From contig JAHCJI010000016.1 in NCBI GenBank assembly GCA_026126305.1, positions 1-56,652 on the forward strand: a stretch of DNA of 56,652 nt, given 5' to 3'. Under the pieces are notes generated by a model, which did not search any database, was not told where the DNA came from, and saw only the letters and a list, made by a program, of their open reading frames with translations. The position numbers and the translations under genes are program-made. This document shows, piece after piece, positions 1-8,143 of the stretch (its first letter is position 1; every line of letters begins with the position of its first letter). The DNA comes from Phycisphaeraceae bacterium. Its GTDB lineage: Bacteria; Planctomycetota; Phycisphaerae; Phycisphaerales; UBA1924.

Positions 1-1138
1 GGCCAGCGAGCGCAGACCACGCAACATGAACGATCACTGGTTCACTGCAACAGACTTGCAGTTGTGCAACCAGCCGCGTGCCTAAGCATGAAGGCGAAGA
101 AAGAAGGAAGTTAAATGGGTGAAATGGAGAGAGAAAGGAAAAGGAGGAGGGGGGGGGGAGGAGAGAGAGAAAAGGAAGGGGGGAGAGTAAGAAAATCATG
201 AAGAAAGAACAAGAGCGCAAGGAGGATGAGCCTTTAGCTATCGCTTCCTCGCTCTCCAATAACATCGCCACAAAACACGGGAGCAACAGACCTTGAGGAT
301 TTAAGTATGGAATGACAGTAGGGCGGTGGTCAAGGCGGAGCTGATAAGATGTTGTCTTTAATGGAGGACCAGAGGTCTCGCTCCCTTCGTCCCGCAACGT
401 AACCGTGAGATTTAAAGGACCATCAGGACTGTATAAGTGCAGAAGAGGCCATGAGGTGAGCTCGACTTGCTCAAGAGTCAAAACGGTCACAGGTTCTCGA
501 GGCGGCACGGGGACTGCGGCAAAAGGTTCAGGGGCGACAATGCGGGGAAGTGAAGCCGAGGACCAAAACTCCACCTCCAGAGGCAGCCAGTCAACCTCTG
601 CTGGCTCCATGGCCACGGCATAGAAGCACACCACAGCGGCGTTGGCCACCGAGCAGGGCAGCTGCAAAGTCCCTTCAAAGTCGGCGCCGATGTTAACAGC
701 CATGTTGCCTACTTCAAGTCGCTCCTCCCCAGAGAGAACGCGCAGTTCCAGACGGACAACGCCACAGACAGGGCGACACGCTTTGGTAATGCAGAACGTG
801 GCAGTGGCTGGGACCACCCAGCACACCTCTCCCGGCCGTCGTTGAGATGTATCCTTCTCCGCTGCGTCAGCGAGAGGCACAACGCAGCAACTAATGTGGT
901 GTTTTCCAAGCAGTTGAGCGGACAAGCCATATGGCACTTGGCTCTGCTGTTCTGGCAAATCATAAATTGAAAAATCTGACAGCTGTGCCTGTAAGATAGG
1001 GATTGAGCAAATAGTCTCCGTCAGAGCCTCGATCCATGCGCTGGTCGTGCCTAAACGAGATATAGCAGGAAGCGTGCATCGAAGGGCAGCAGCGGATGTC
1101 GTTAGGTTGAGAGAATAAAAATCAGCGGAGATATCGAC
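1..1138 (-). CDS. Partial foreign (possibly eukaryotic) reading frame, open at both ends
   Basis: Read on the minus strand in the frame whose first complete codon from the right is GTC at 1138-1136, this stretch has no stop codon for its whole length (about 379 codons). The translation looks protein-like, for example '[20 protein letters not shown]' and '[20 protein letters not shown]', with a proline/serine/leucine-rich stretch where the DNA is homopyrimidine (about 121-190 on this strand). Composition differs sharply from the high-GC DNA after 1140. An intronless frame beside a polypyrimidine tract would fit a kinetoplastid-like genome, but that is a guess and I recognise no family. The frame may be open by chance in its final third. 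Neither a start nor a stop lies inside the window. Confidence 0.45.
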
Positions 1139-1163
1139 CCGGGGGGGCCCCCCCCCCCCCGGG
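1138..1163. other. G7-C13 homopolymer palindrome; likely assembly junction
   Basis: CCC is followed by seven G, thirteen C and then GGG, forming a self-complementary block exactly where composition changes from mixed-GC foreign-looking DNA to high-GC planctomycete-like DNA. Such blocks commonly break assemblies or join unrelated sequences. Confidence 0.6.
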
Positions 1164-1461
1164 CGGAACCGGATTCCGGCCCCGAGCGCCGCCGTGCCAT
1201 GCGGGGAAATCCATGCCCCTTGGCGGTGGCCGCGCCCTGTCTTTGTGCTCGCGAGCCCGCCACAATTCGGGACGGTACGCGAACGCCCCGCGAAGCCGAG
1301 CCCGCCGGGCCCGGCGCGGCGGCCGCGACCGGACACATGCCCCCCTCAGGCCCGCCCACGTTCCATCCCAACACGCACGCGTGCTCGCCCCGTCGGGGCG
1401 GTGCGCACGGGGTGCGACAGGCAAGGGCAAACGGGGGGAGGGGCACAAAGGAGTTCGTACC
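1164..1461. other. Intergenic, very GC-rich, no supported gene
   Basis: Several overlapping frames stay open only because of the GC content. A short hairpin of the form CGCCCC-GTC-GGGGCG lies near 1388-1402; a similar one (GTT loop) is near 6450. An SD-like AAAGGAG at 1447-1453 belongs to the next gene. I see no other function. Confidence 0.4.
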
Positions 1462-1668
1462 GTGGACCGTTCGCTTCGGGATCGTGCGATGGGTGTCGGC
1501 TTGCTGGCCGTGGTCACCGCCGGTCTGGGCCTGCTGGCCCTGGCCTTCCCCGAGCACTCGTCGATGCGCCAATGTCTGGCCGTCATCGCCGCGACGCTGG
1601 GCGTGTTCTTCCTGCCCCTTGGCGTGCTGCTGATCGTGTCCGAGCTGATCTCGCCCGAGCGGGAGTGA
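1462..1668 (+). CDS. Small two-helix membrane protein
   Basis: A 68-residue protein with two hydrophobic helices (about residues 10-28 and 38-60: '[17 protein letters not shown]' and '[20 protein letters not shown]') joined by a short polar turn, and a charged end 'SPERE'. I chose the GTG at 1462 because AAAGGAG at 1447-1453 sits 8 bases upstream; an in-frame ATG at 1489 would cut into the first helix. It lies alone upstream of the type I restriction remnant. No family is recognised. It is probably an inner-membrane protein of unknown role; expression is inferred only from the ribosome site. Confidence 0.55.
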   Translation: MDRSLRDRAMGVGLLAVVTAGLGLLALAFPEHSSMRQCLAVIAATLGVFFLPLGVLLIVSELISPERE

Positions 1669-1985
1669 TGGGCCCACGGCGTGGGGCCGTGCGGCGCGGG
1701 AACTTTCCGAGCCCCAGGCGCGAGCGCGGGCCACCGCGTGGCGGGCACTCCGTGCGGGGTTGGGTCGAGGTCTTCCCAGGCCGAGGGGGGCTGGCTCCGA
1801 CAAGCCCCCGCGGTGACGCGGGGGGCCCCTCCCGCCGATGCCTGATGCCTGGTGCCCAATGCTCCCTCCCCACGAGCCCCCGCGGTGACGCGGGGGGCCT
1901 CTTCCCTGATGTCCGATGCCTGATGCCCACTCTCCACCTCCGGCTCGGGCGGCGTTCGTGGGGGGTTGGGGGTAGGATGGGCGGT
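1669..1985. repeat. Intergenic repeats: two CCCCCGCG hairpins and heptamer tracts
   Basis: This 317-base gap holds two copies of the hairpin CCCCCGCG-GTGA-CGCGGGGG (1805-1824 and 1877-1896), each preceded by a related A(C)AAGC/ACGAGC sequence. Degenerate heptamer tracts of the type GATGCCT/GGTGCCC (about 1846-1870 and 1908-1931) lie between and after them. The same hairpin is at 6303-6322 on the other side of the Gabija genes, and the same heptamer family is at 44531-44620. No gene is seen. Confidence 0.7.
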
Positions 1986-2268
1986 ATGTCCGACAGCAAT
2001 CGCACCGATCTCGACTACGCGGACACCTTGTGGAAGGCCGCCGACGCCCTGCGCGGCCAGGTCGACGCTGCGGAATACAAGCACGTCGTCCTCGGCCTGC
2101 TCTTCCTCAAGTACATCAGCGACTCGTTCGAGGCCCGGCGCGACGAGCTGCGGGCCGAGCTTGCGAAGGACGGCATCACCGGCAAGCAGCGAGCGGGTGT
2201 TCTGGGTCGCCGACATTACCACGCTGATCGACGACGCCATCCTCACCGTCGAGCGCGACAACCTGTGA
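1986..2268 (+). pseudogene. hsdM: Type I restriction methylase HsdM, 5' fragment
   Basis: The ATG at 1986 opens a frame that reads like the N-terminal helical domain of HsdM: '[13 protein letters not shown]' and '[19 protein letters not shown]', then '[12 protein letters not shown]'. After about residue 68 the frame shifts. The next recognisable HsdM segment, '[20 protein letters not shown]' followed by ERDN, continues in another frame, and the stretch normally between FWV and the LIDDA segment is missing. The sequence ends at TGA 2266-2268, just before gajA, so the SAM-binding methylase domain is gone. This is established family pattern plus direct reading. The gene is a dead stub, interrupted or replaced by the Gabija pair; the matching hsdR stub is at 5992-6291. 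Confidence 0.8.
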
Positions 2269-2308
2269 TCGATGAGCACATATTACAAAGCATGGTTCTG
2301 GAATAGTA

Positions 2309-4183
2309 ATGCAGATCGCGCAACTCAACATCGCGGACTTTCGCGGAATTCGTCGTGCACGCATCCTCTTGCCCCGCCACGGTGTGATGATTGGCGACAA
2401 TAATACAGGTAAAACAACCGTTCTTGAGGCTCTCGACCTCGTGCTCGGGCCGGACCGTCTGAACCGCCAACCACCCATCGACGAGCACGACTTCTACCAA
2501 GGCAAATACCTCGCTACAGCCGGCGGCAAGCCGGTAGAGTCAGCGGATGCTGGTGCGGAAGTGGGAGATACGGAGCCGGCGTCCGCCACCGGTGCTGCCG
2601 ATGTTGCGGAAGCCGTCGCGGGAGAGAACCCTCGTATCGAGATCGAGGTAATCATCGCAGATCTGACGGAGGAGCAGACAGGCAGGTTCAGCGACTATAT
2701 CGAGTTTTGGGATTCGGCTACCTCCACTTTGTACGACGCTCCGGATCCGGCGGGTGTGGACGGCTCAACAATGACTCAGGCGCTGCGTGTCACGTTCCAC
2801 GGGCAGTACAACCCTGAGGAGGATGACTTCGAGGGCAAGACCTACTTTACCCGCAGCCTCACCGAGAGCGACAATCCGGTACCGTTCTCCAAGAAGGATA
2901 AGCAGCATTGCGGCTTCTTGTATTTGCGATCGCTTCGTACCGGCTCGCGCGCGCTGAGCATGGAGCGGGGAAGTCTGTTGGATATCATCCTGCGTCTGAA
3001 AGAGGTCAGGCCGCAGATGTGGGAAGACACGATCACCACGCTCGCTGGCTACTCTGTCGCTAGTAACCCCGAGCTAGGTATCTCCGGCGTTCTGGAGAGT
3101 ATCAACACAGCGCTGAAGAAATACGTTCCGAAAGAGTGGGGCATCGAGCCCCACCTGAAGGTGTCCAGCCTCACCCGCGAGCACCTGCGGAAGGTCATCA
3201 CCGCCTTCATCGCCACAGGAGAGGGGAGCCACGCTGCACCGTTCTATCGACAGGGCACGGGGACCATTAACATGCTGGTCCTCGCCATGCTGTCTCAGAT
3301 CGCGGCGGATAAGCAAAACGTCATCTTCGCGATGGAAGAGCCGGAGACGGCTATTCCGCCCTACGCGCAGAAGCGGATCGTCCACGAAATCCGCAAGCTG
3401 GCGGCTCAAGCACTCTTCACCTCGCATTCACCGTATGTGCTGGAGGAGTTTTCGCTTGAGGAAACCATTGTTCTTGGCCGGGAGACTGACGGAACGCTCG
3501 TGAGGAACGACATCGTCCTGCCCGATAGCGTGAAGCCAAAACGCTACCGGCAAGATTTCCGCACCCGCTTCTGCGAGGGATTGCTTGCTCGCCGCATCCT
3601 TGTTGCCGAGGGAGCTACCGAGGCGGCAGCATTCCCTGTTGTCTGCCGTCGGCTGACGGAACTAGATCCAACGACCTACTCGTCTCTGGAGGCTCTAGGG
3701 ATCTGCACCATCGATGCTGAGGGCCAGAACAATATTCCTGACATGGCTAAGTTCTACCGGGGGCTCGGTAAGCGCGTCTTTGCCATCTGCGATAAGCAGG
3801 ACTCACAGAGCAAAGAGCTTATCGAGGATGAGGTCGAGTTGCTGCTGATGCATGAGGAGCACGGCTTCGAGGAGATGGTGCTGAAGAACACCTCCGAGGA
3901 CGCCCTCAAGCGCTTTGCCAGTATCGTTGAATTGCCGCCTCATCTCTCAACTAAGTACCCAGATGTAGAAGCCTCAGCCCTTGACGCTGTCAGGGACTAC
4001 TTCAATTGGGCCAAGGCCAACTGGGGAATCGCTGACTTCCTCGCCCAGTGCAATGAAGAAGATATACCCCACTGGCTTCGGGATGCGTGTGTCAAGGTGA
4101 GGGCTAGTTGTGAACCTATTGCCACCGACGCTGCCGGGGCAGCGCCGGTAGAGCCCGAAAGTCGTCTTGATGAAACTGACTGA
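2309..4183 (+). CDS. gajA: Gabija-type GajA: OLD-family ATPase/TOPRIM endonuclease
   Basis: A 624-residue class 2 OLD nuclease. The N-terminal ABC-type ATPase has Walker A 'GDNNTGKTT' (residues 29-37), Walker B 'VIFAMEEPETA' (about 339-349) and the following His in 'FTSHSPYVL' (about 370). The C-terminal TOPRIM domain shows 'ILVAEGATEAAAF' (about 430) and the acidic 'ICDKQDS' (about 492). Class 2 OLD proteins paired with UvrD-like helicases are the Gabija anti-phage system, in which GajA cuts DNA under nucleotide control. The ATG at 2309 is only 40 bases past the hsdM stub. The 3' end overlaps the helicase gene by 14 bases, indicating one coupled operon. Base composition is visibly less GC-rich than the neighbours, consistent with transfer. 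The insert between residues 71 and 105 is Ala/Glu-rich. Gabija assignment is inferred from gene order and motifs. Confidence 0.85.
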   Translation: MQIAQLNIADFRGIRRARILLPRHGVMIGDNNTGKTTVLEALDLVLGPDRLNRQPPIDEHDFYQGKYLATAGGKPVESADAGAEVGDTEPASATGAADVAEAVAGENPRIEIEVIIADLTEEQTGRFSDYIEFWDSATSTLYDAPDPAGVDGSTMTQALRVTFHGQYNPEEDDFEGKTYFTRSLTESDNPVPFSKKDKQHCGFLYLRSLRTGSRALSMERGSLLDIILRLKEVRPQMWEDTITTLAGYSVASNPELGISGVLESINTALKKYVPKEWGIEPHLKVSSLTREHLRKVITAFIATGEGSHAAPFYRQGTGTINMLVLAMLSQIAADKQNVIFAMEEPETAIPPYAQKRIVHEIRKLAAQALFTSHSPYVLEEFSLEETIVLGRETDGTLVRNDIVLPDSVKPKRYRQDFRTRFCEGLLARRILVAEGATEAAAFPVVCRRLTELDPTTYSSLEALGICTIDAEGQNNIPDMAKFYRGLGKRVFAICDKQDSQSKELIEDEVELLLMHEEHGFEEMVLKNTSEDALKRFASIVELPPHLSTKYPDVEASALDAVRDYFNWAKANWGIADFLAQCNEEDIPHWLRDACVKVRASCEPIATDAAGAAPVEPESRLDETD

Positions 4184-5990
4184 GAAGCAGCTTGAGGTCA
4201 TGGCGGCGGCGGGGCACCTCCTCGTGAAGGGCGGCCCGGGTTCCGGTAAGACCACGGTTTCAATTCTGAAAGCCGCGCAGATTGCGGAACAGAATCTACG
4301 GCCGGGGCAGAGAGTCTTGTTTCTTAGCTTCGCGCGGGCAACCGTCTCTCGCATTCTCGAGGCTATCGAGCAAGAGCAAAGGGTATCTGTCGAGCAAAAG
4401 CGGCGGATTGACGTCGATACCTACCATTCCTTTTTCTGGCGCATCCTGAAGACGCATGGCTACCTCGTTGGGCTGCCTCGGCGGCTAAGCATATTGACGC
4501 CCCCGAGCGAGGCGGTTGCTCTGTCGAGAATCCGCAGCGGGTACGCCGCCGCGTCGATGCTCACTCATGCCGAGAAATTGATGAAGAAGGAAGCTGAAGA
4601 GGAGGAGCGTCTGCGATTGGCCCACCAAGAGGGGCGAGTTTGCTTCGACCTCTTCGCGCCGCTCGTCGGCAGTATTCTGATCGGAAGCAGGCGCATACGA
4701 ACGCTACTGGCCTCAGTCTACCCCGTTCTCATTTGCGATGAATTCCAAGACACAAACGCTGAACAATGGAGCGTCGTCGAAGCGTTGGGAGAGTTCACAA
4801 CGATCTTAGCTTTAGCTGACCCGGACCAGCGTATTTACGACTTCATCGGTGCCGATCCACAGCGTCTAAACCACTTCGTCTCTGCGTTCATGCCAACGGA
4901 AGTGGATCTCAGCACTGATAACCATCGCAGTGCTGGCACGGACATAGGAATCTTCGGGGACGACCTATTGACCGGGCAGTTCCGGCAAAGCAGCTACAAT
5001 GGAATCCACTGCTGTTTGTATGAGCCACACGACGCTCGCGCCAAGACCACTCTCGTGACGACGGCCTATGCAGCGCGAACGCGGCTCGTTGGCGCTGGCC
5101 GAGAGGATTGGTCGCTTGCGATCCTGGTGCCCACTAAGAAAATGACGCGCTTCGTGTCCGACACGTTTCGCTCGCCGCCGGCGGGGATGACCGAGATTCC
5201 TCATGTCGCCTCCATCGAGTGGGAGGCTGCCATTCTGGGTGCCGAGATCATCGCCTTTCTGATGCAGCCTGATGTCGATGGGCATCATTTTGAGCAATTT
5301 ATCGCCTTGATGCGCAACTACTTCCACGGCAAGGGCGGCGATGCCCCAACACAAGGCGACCTCAAAGAGGCCGAGAACCTTCAGAAAGCCTACAACGAAT
5401 GGCTGGTTCGGCGATCGGCCGGCCAGGAGATCAGGAAGAACAGCATCCTCGTCGCAATGCTGGCTGTGTATTGTGAGGCGCGGGCAGTAGCGCTGACTGG
5501 CGATCCCGACAGCGACTGGCGGGCGATACGGCGCATCCTAGATCGCGGCGCTTGTCGCCGACTGAACGGAGTCGCAGAAGAAGTCCGTAATATCCGACTT
5601 CTTCAGCGCGGGACGCAGCTCCGGCAGGATCTGTCGCAGGACTGGCGGGACAACGGTGCCTATTCCAACGCGCTCGCGATCACACAGCGAGCACTCGTTC
5701 GTGAGCACTTATCTACTCACGCCAAGCCGGAAACAGGCGTGGTCGTGATGAATTTGCACAAAGCAAAGGGCAAGCAATTTAGCGAGGTAATTATCTTCGA
5801 ATCTTGGCCGCGTATGAAGAAAAGTCAAGTCGTAGTGAATTACGATCGACTCGTGCGCCATAACGATCGCGCGATGATCGACGACGGAGCCCGCTATTGC
5901 TTCCGCGTCGCTGTGACGCGAGGCATACTACGAACCACAATATTGACGCCCAAGAACGACCCCTGCGTCCTACTGCCTGGTAGGAGTTGA
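4170..5990 (+). CDS. gajB: Gabija-type GajB: UvrD/Rep-like superfamily 1 helicase
   Basis: A 606-residue SF1 helicase. Motif I is 'GGPGSGKTT' (about residues 21-29), motif Ia lies near 'VLFLSFARATV', motif II is 'VLICDEFQDTNAEQW' (DEFQD, about 190), motif III-like 'ILALADPDQRIYDF' follows, and the C-terminal part has 'VVVMNLHKAKGKQFSEVI' (motif V region) and 'FRVAVTRG' (motif VI-like). In Gabija, GajB is thought to sense DNA ends or nucleotide depletion and activate GajA. The ATG at 4170 lies inside the end of gajA; an adjacent TTG at 4167 is also possible. It is somewhat longer than the best studied GajB. The stop at 5988-5990 is directly followed by hsdR-derived sequence. A generic UvrD helicase is the alternative reading, but the coupling to an OLD nuclease favours Gabija. 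Confidence 0.85.
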   Translation: MKLTEKQLEVMAAAGHLLVKGGPGSGKTTVSILKAAQIAEQNLRPGQRVLFLSFARATVSRILEAIEQEQRVSVEQKRRIDVDTYHSFFWRILKTHGYLVGLPRRLSILTPPSEAVALSRIRSGYAAASMLTHAEKLMKKEAEEEERLRLAHQEGRVCFDLFAPLVGSILIGSRRIRTLLASVYPVLICDEFQDTNAEQWSVVEALGEFTTILALADPDQRIYDFIGADPQRLNHFVSAFMPTEVDLSTDNHRSAGTDIGIFGDDLLTGQFRQSSYNGIHCCLYEPHDARAKTTLVTTAYAARTRLVGAGREDWSLAILVPTKKMTRFVSDTFRSPPAGMTEIPHVASIEWEAAILGAEIIAFLMQPDVDGHHFEQFIALMRNYFHGKGGDAPTQGDLKEAENLQKAYNEWLVRRSAGQEIRKNSILVAMLAVYCEARAVALTGDPDSDWRAIRRILDRGACRRLNGVAEEVRNIRLLQRGTQLRQDLSQDWRDNGAYSNALAITQRALVREHLSTHAKPETGVVVMNLHKAKGKQFSEVIIFESWPRMKKSQVVVNYDRLVRHNDRAMIDDGARYCFRVAVTRGILRTTILTPKNDPCVLLPGRS

Positions 5991-5991
5991 C

Positions 5992-6291
5992 CATATCCAT
6001 TTCCTCCAGCTGCAAGTAGGAGATCGCCTTCTACACGCCCTGGCCGAGAACGGCAGCGCCAAGGAGGTCATGAAGATCGACGACCTGCGCCTGATGGCCC
6101 GCGAGCTGTCCGAGATGGTCAAGAAAATGCCCAAGCTCGACTGGACCCAGCGCGAGAGCGTCCGCGCCGGCCTGCGCCGCAGCGTGCGGCGGCTGCTGGC
6201 CAAGTACGGCTACCCGCCCGACCTGAGCGAGGACGCCACGCGGCTGGTGCTGCGGCAGGCGGAACTGTCGACCGAGTATGGGGCGGAGTAG
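5992..6291 (+). pseudogene. hsdR: Type I restriction HsdR, 3' fragment
   Basis: Frame reading through 6001-6291 gives the typical last ~85 residues of HsdR: 'LLHALAENGSAKEV', 'LRLMARELSEMVKK', 'LDWTQRESVRAGLRRSVRR', 'LLAKYGYPPDLSEDATR' and a final stop at 6289-6291. The motor and nuclease domains and the gene's start are absent. The first recognisable family residues begin around 6025, 35 bases after the gajB stop. With the hsdM stub at 1986-2268 it shows that a type I hsdM-hsdS-hsdR locus once stood here and that its middle has been lost. An internal ATG at 6070 could start a 73-residue peptide, but nothing suggests it is made for a purpose. Confidence 0.85.
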
Positions 6292-6689
6292 GTTTGACCT
6301 GCCCCCCGCGTCACCGCGGGGGCTCGTCAGAGTCGCCTTGGGCGAAGCTTCCCACGCCCCGCCGGGGCTCTCCCGCGAAGCGGAGATCCCTTCCACGGGT
6401 TGCGCGGCTCGCGGCGCTCGCCGCTGCACCCGTGGCGACCGGCCGTCGCCCCGTTGGGGCGGGGAGCGGACCACCGAGTGGCCCCCACGGAGGAACCCCC
6501 ACAGAGTGGGCCCATGTGCCCCCGCGCGGGCTCGCCAGAACCCGCCGAGCCGAACCCGGACCCGCACCCCGGCCCTCTCCCACGAGCGGGAGAGGGAGGA
6601 AGACGCCCCACCGATCACCCATACACGCCGCGCCGAGCCCCAAGGCCCGCTCGGCCTGGCCAGGGCGCTGATCTCCGCGCACCGAGCAT
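6292..6689. repeat. Intergenic repeat block after the hsdR stub
   Basis: This gap carries a third copy of the CCCCCGCG hairpin (6303-6322, opposite orientation to those at 1805 and 1877), a CGCCCC-GTT-GGGGCG hairpin near 6450, a CCCCCACGGAG motif near 6483 and one copy of an 88-bp dispersed repeat (6508-6595). Open frames here are GC-rich noise. No gene is supported. Confidence 0.7.
6508..6595 (+). repeat. 88-bp dispersed repeat, copy 1 (palindromic core)
   Basis: Almost identical to 15126-15213: I count about three differences, all in the first third. The last ~60 bases match exactly. The repeat ends in the palindrome CCCTCTCCC-ACGAGC-GGGAGAGG. It resembles the widespread REP-like intergenic elements whose chance translation reads HPGPLPRAGEG. 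Confidence 0.85.
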
Positions 6690-7081
6690 CGGTGGCACGG
6701 GCCCGTGCAGACGCCGTGATCCGCGGCGTCCCGTACCGCCAGAACACGCCCGCCAGCTCAACGATCCGACGCGGCTACGGATTCTCGTCATCACGCTCGA
6801 TCGGCGTGTACCGCTGCGCCGCCCTGGCCTGCCCGAGCACCCGACACGCCCGACGATCGCTCACGCCGAGCACCGCCGTCGCGTGATCCACCGCGCGGCG
6901 ACGCCGGCCCGGGCTCAGAAGTTTCCCGAGGCGGCCTCCCGCAGGATCGCCTTGTCCAGCTCCGCGTCGGCCAGCAATCGCTTCAGTCGGGCGTTCTCCT
7001 CCTCGAGCTCCCCGAGCTTCTTCGCCTGGTCGGTCTTCAGGCCCCGTACGCCTTCCGCCAGCGGTAGTACGGTCGCTGCTG
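6690..7081 (-). pseudogene. IS3-family transposase remnant (OrfA 3' end and OrfB 5' end)
   Basis: On the minus strand from 7081 the sequence reads 'QQRPYYRWRKAYG', then after a one-base loss in a G run 'GLKTDQAKKLGELEEENAR', 'LKRLLADAELDKAILREAAS' and GNF-stop, the classic C-terminus of an IS3-family OrfA with its leucine-zipper segment. It continues as an OrfB start, 'SPGRRRRAVDHATAVLGVSD' and 'RRACRVLGQARAAQRY', stopped early at about 6775. Past that only traces such as 'RRIVELA' remain in another frame. The OrfA N-terminus, the DDE catalytic part and both terminal inverted repeats are missing, so the element is dead. It abuts the 3' end of cysA, ten bases from its stop. Confidence 0.8.
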
Positions 7082-7090
7082 GCGGCGGAC

Positions 7091-8143
7091 TCAGAAGACG
7101 TGCACCCGTCGCGGGCTCGCGAACACGCGGTCTCCATTCGACGCGTAGAGCGCCGCGAATCGATCCTGGGGCACATGGGCGGTGATGAGCCTGCCATCGG
7201 TGAGCTGGAGGTCGAGGCGAGCGACCGAGCCGGCCGCGTAGATCCGCAGGATGGTCGCCGTCAGGCCAGGCGTTCCGTTCGCCGTCCGGGACAGCTCGAA
7301 CTCGTGCGGGCGGACAAAAACGCGGACGTCGCCATCACGATCCCGGCCGTCCGCCACATCCACCCGGATGCCGGCGAACTCGATCACTCGTCCATTTGCT
7401 CGTCCATCAAAGGTGTTGACCTGACCGAGGAAGTTCACTACGAACGCCGTCTTCGGCGTATGATAAACCTCGGCGGGCGAACCAATCTGCTCGATCCTCC
7501 CCTGGCTCATCACCACCACGCGGTCGGCGATCTCCATTGCCTCGTCTTGATCGTGCGTCACGAAAACGCTGGTGATGCGCAATTCTTCGTGCAGATGGCG
7601 GATCCACTGACGCAGCTCGGCTCGGACTTTGGCGTCCAGAGCCCCGAAGGGCTCATCGAGCAGTAATACACGGGGCTCGACCGCGAGCGCCCGGGCGAGA
7701 GCCACACGCTGCCGCTGGCCTCCCGACAACTGCGAGGGGAACCGCCCGGCGAGTCCGTCGAGCTGGACCAGCCGCAGGAGCTCATGGACACGGTTTTTGA
7801 TCTGGGGCTTTGCCGGCCGCTTGTCCCGGGGCAGCACCTTCAAGCCGAAAGCTACGTTCTCGAACACCGACATGTGCCTGAAGAGGGCGTAGTGCTGGAA
7901 GACGAATCCCACTCGCCGTTTGCGGACCGGCGTGCCGGTGATGTCCTCCTCGTAGTAGCGGATCGAGCCCTGCCCGGGGTCCAGGTCCTCGAGCCCGGCG
8001 ATCAGGCGAAGCAGCGTTGTCTTGCCAGAGCCGGACGGCCCGAGCAGCGCGACGAGTTCACCGGTCGGGATATCCGCGGAGACATCGTCGAGGGCCCGGA
8101 AGCTGCCGAAGGTCTTGGTGACATTGCGGATCTGGATGCTCAC
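7091..8143 (-). CDS. cysA: Sulfate ABC transporter ATP-binding protein CysA
   Basis: A 350-residue ATPase that powers sulfate/thiosulfate import through CysT-CysW. Motifs in order: Walker A '[11 protein letters not shown]' (about residue 37), Q-loop in '[11 protein letters not shown]', signature '[15 protein letters not shown]', Walker B '[15 protein letters not shown]', switch His in '[19 protein letters not shown]', then a TOBE-like C-terminus ('[12 protein letters not shown]'). The chosen start is GTG at 8143, preceded by GGAGGAG at 8151-8157; its first bases overlap the TGA of cysW (GTGA), so the two are translationally coupled. Order on the minus strand is cysP-cysT-cysW-cysA, the usual arrangement. 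The C-terminus ends just before the IS3 remnant but looks full length. Confidence 0.93.
   Translation of the reverse strand: MSIQIRNVTKTFGSFRALDDVSADIPTGELVALLGPSGSGKTTLLRLIAGLEDLDPGQGSIRYYEEDITGTPVRKRRVGFVFQHYALFRHMSVFENVAFGLKVLPRDKRPAKPQIKNRVHELLRLVQLDGLAGRFPSQLSGGQRQRVALARALAVEPRVLLLDEPFGALDAKVRAELRQWIRHLHEELRITSVFVTHDQDEAMEIADRVVVMSQGRIEQIGSPAEVYHTPKTAFVVNFLGQVNTFDGRANGRVIEFAGIRVDVADGRDRDGDVRVFVRPHEFELSRTANGTPGLTATILRIYAAGSVARLDLQLTDGRLITAHVPQDRFAALYASNGDRVFASPRRVHVF

Noticed and set aside
405..845. Short plus-strand frames in the first kilobase
   Set aside because: They lie opposite the long open minus-strand frame and have no bacterial gene features.
2268..5992. Direct repeats or att sites bordering the Gabija genes
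   Set aside because: I compared the sequence on both sides by eye and found no convincing duplicate longer than a few bases.
6031..6747. 238-residue minus-strand frame
   Set aside because: Covers the hsdR stub in antisense, the repeats and part of the IS3 remnant; not one gene.
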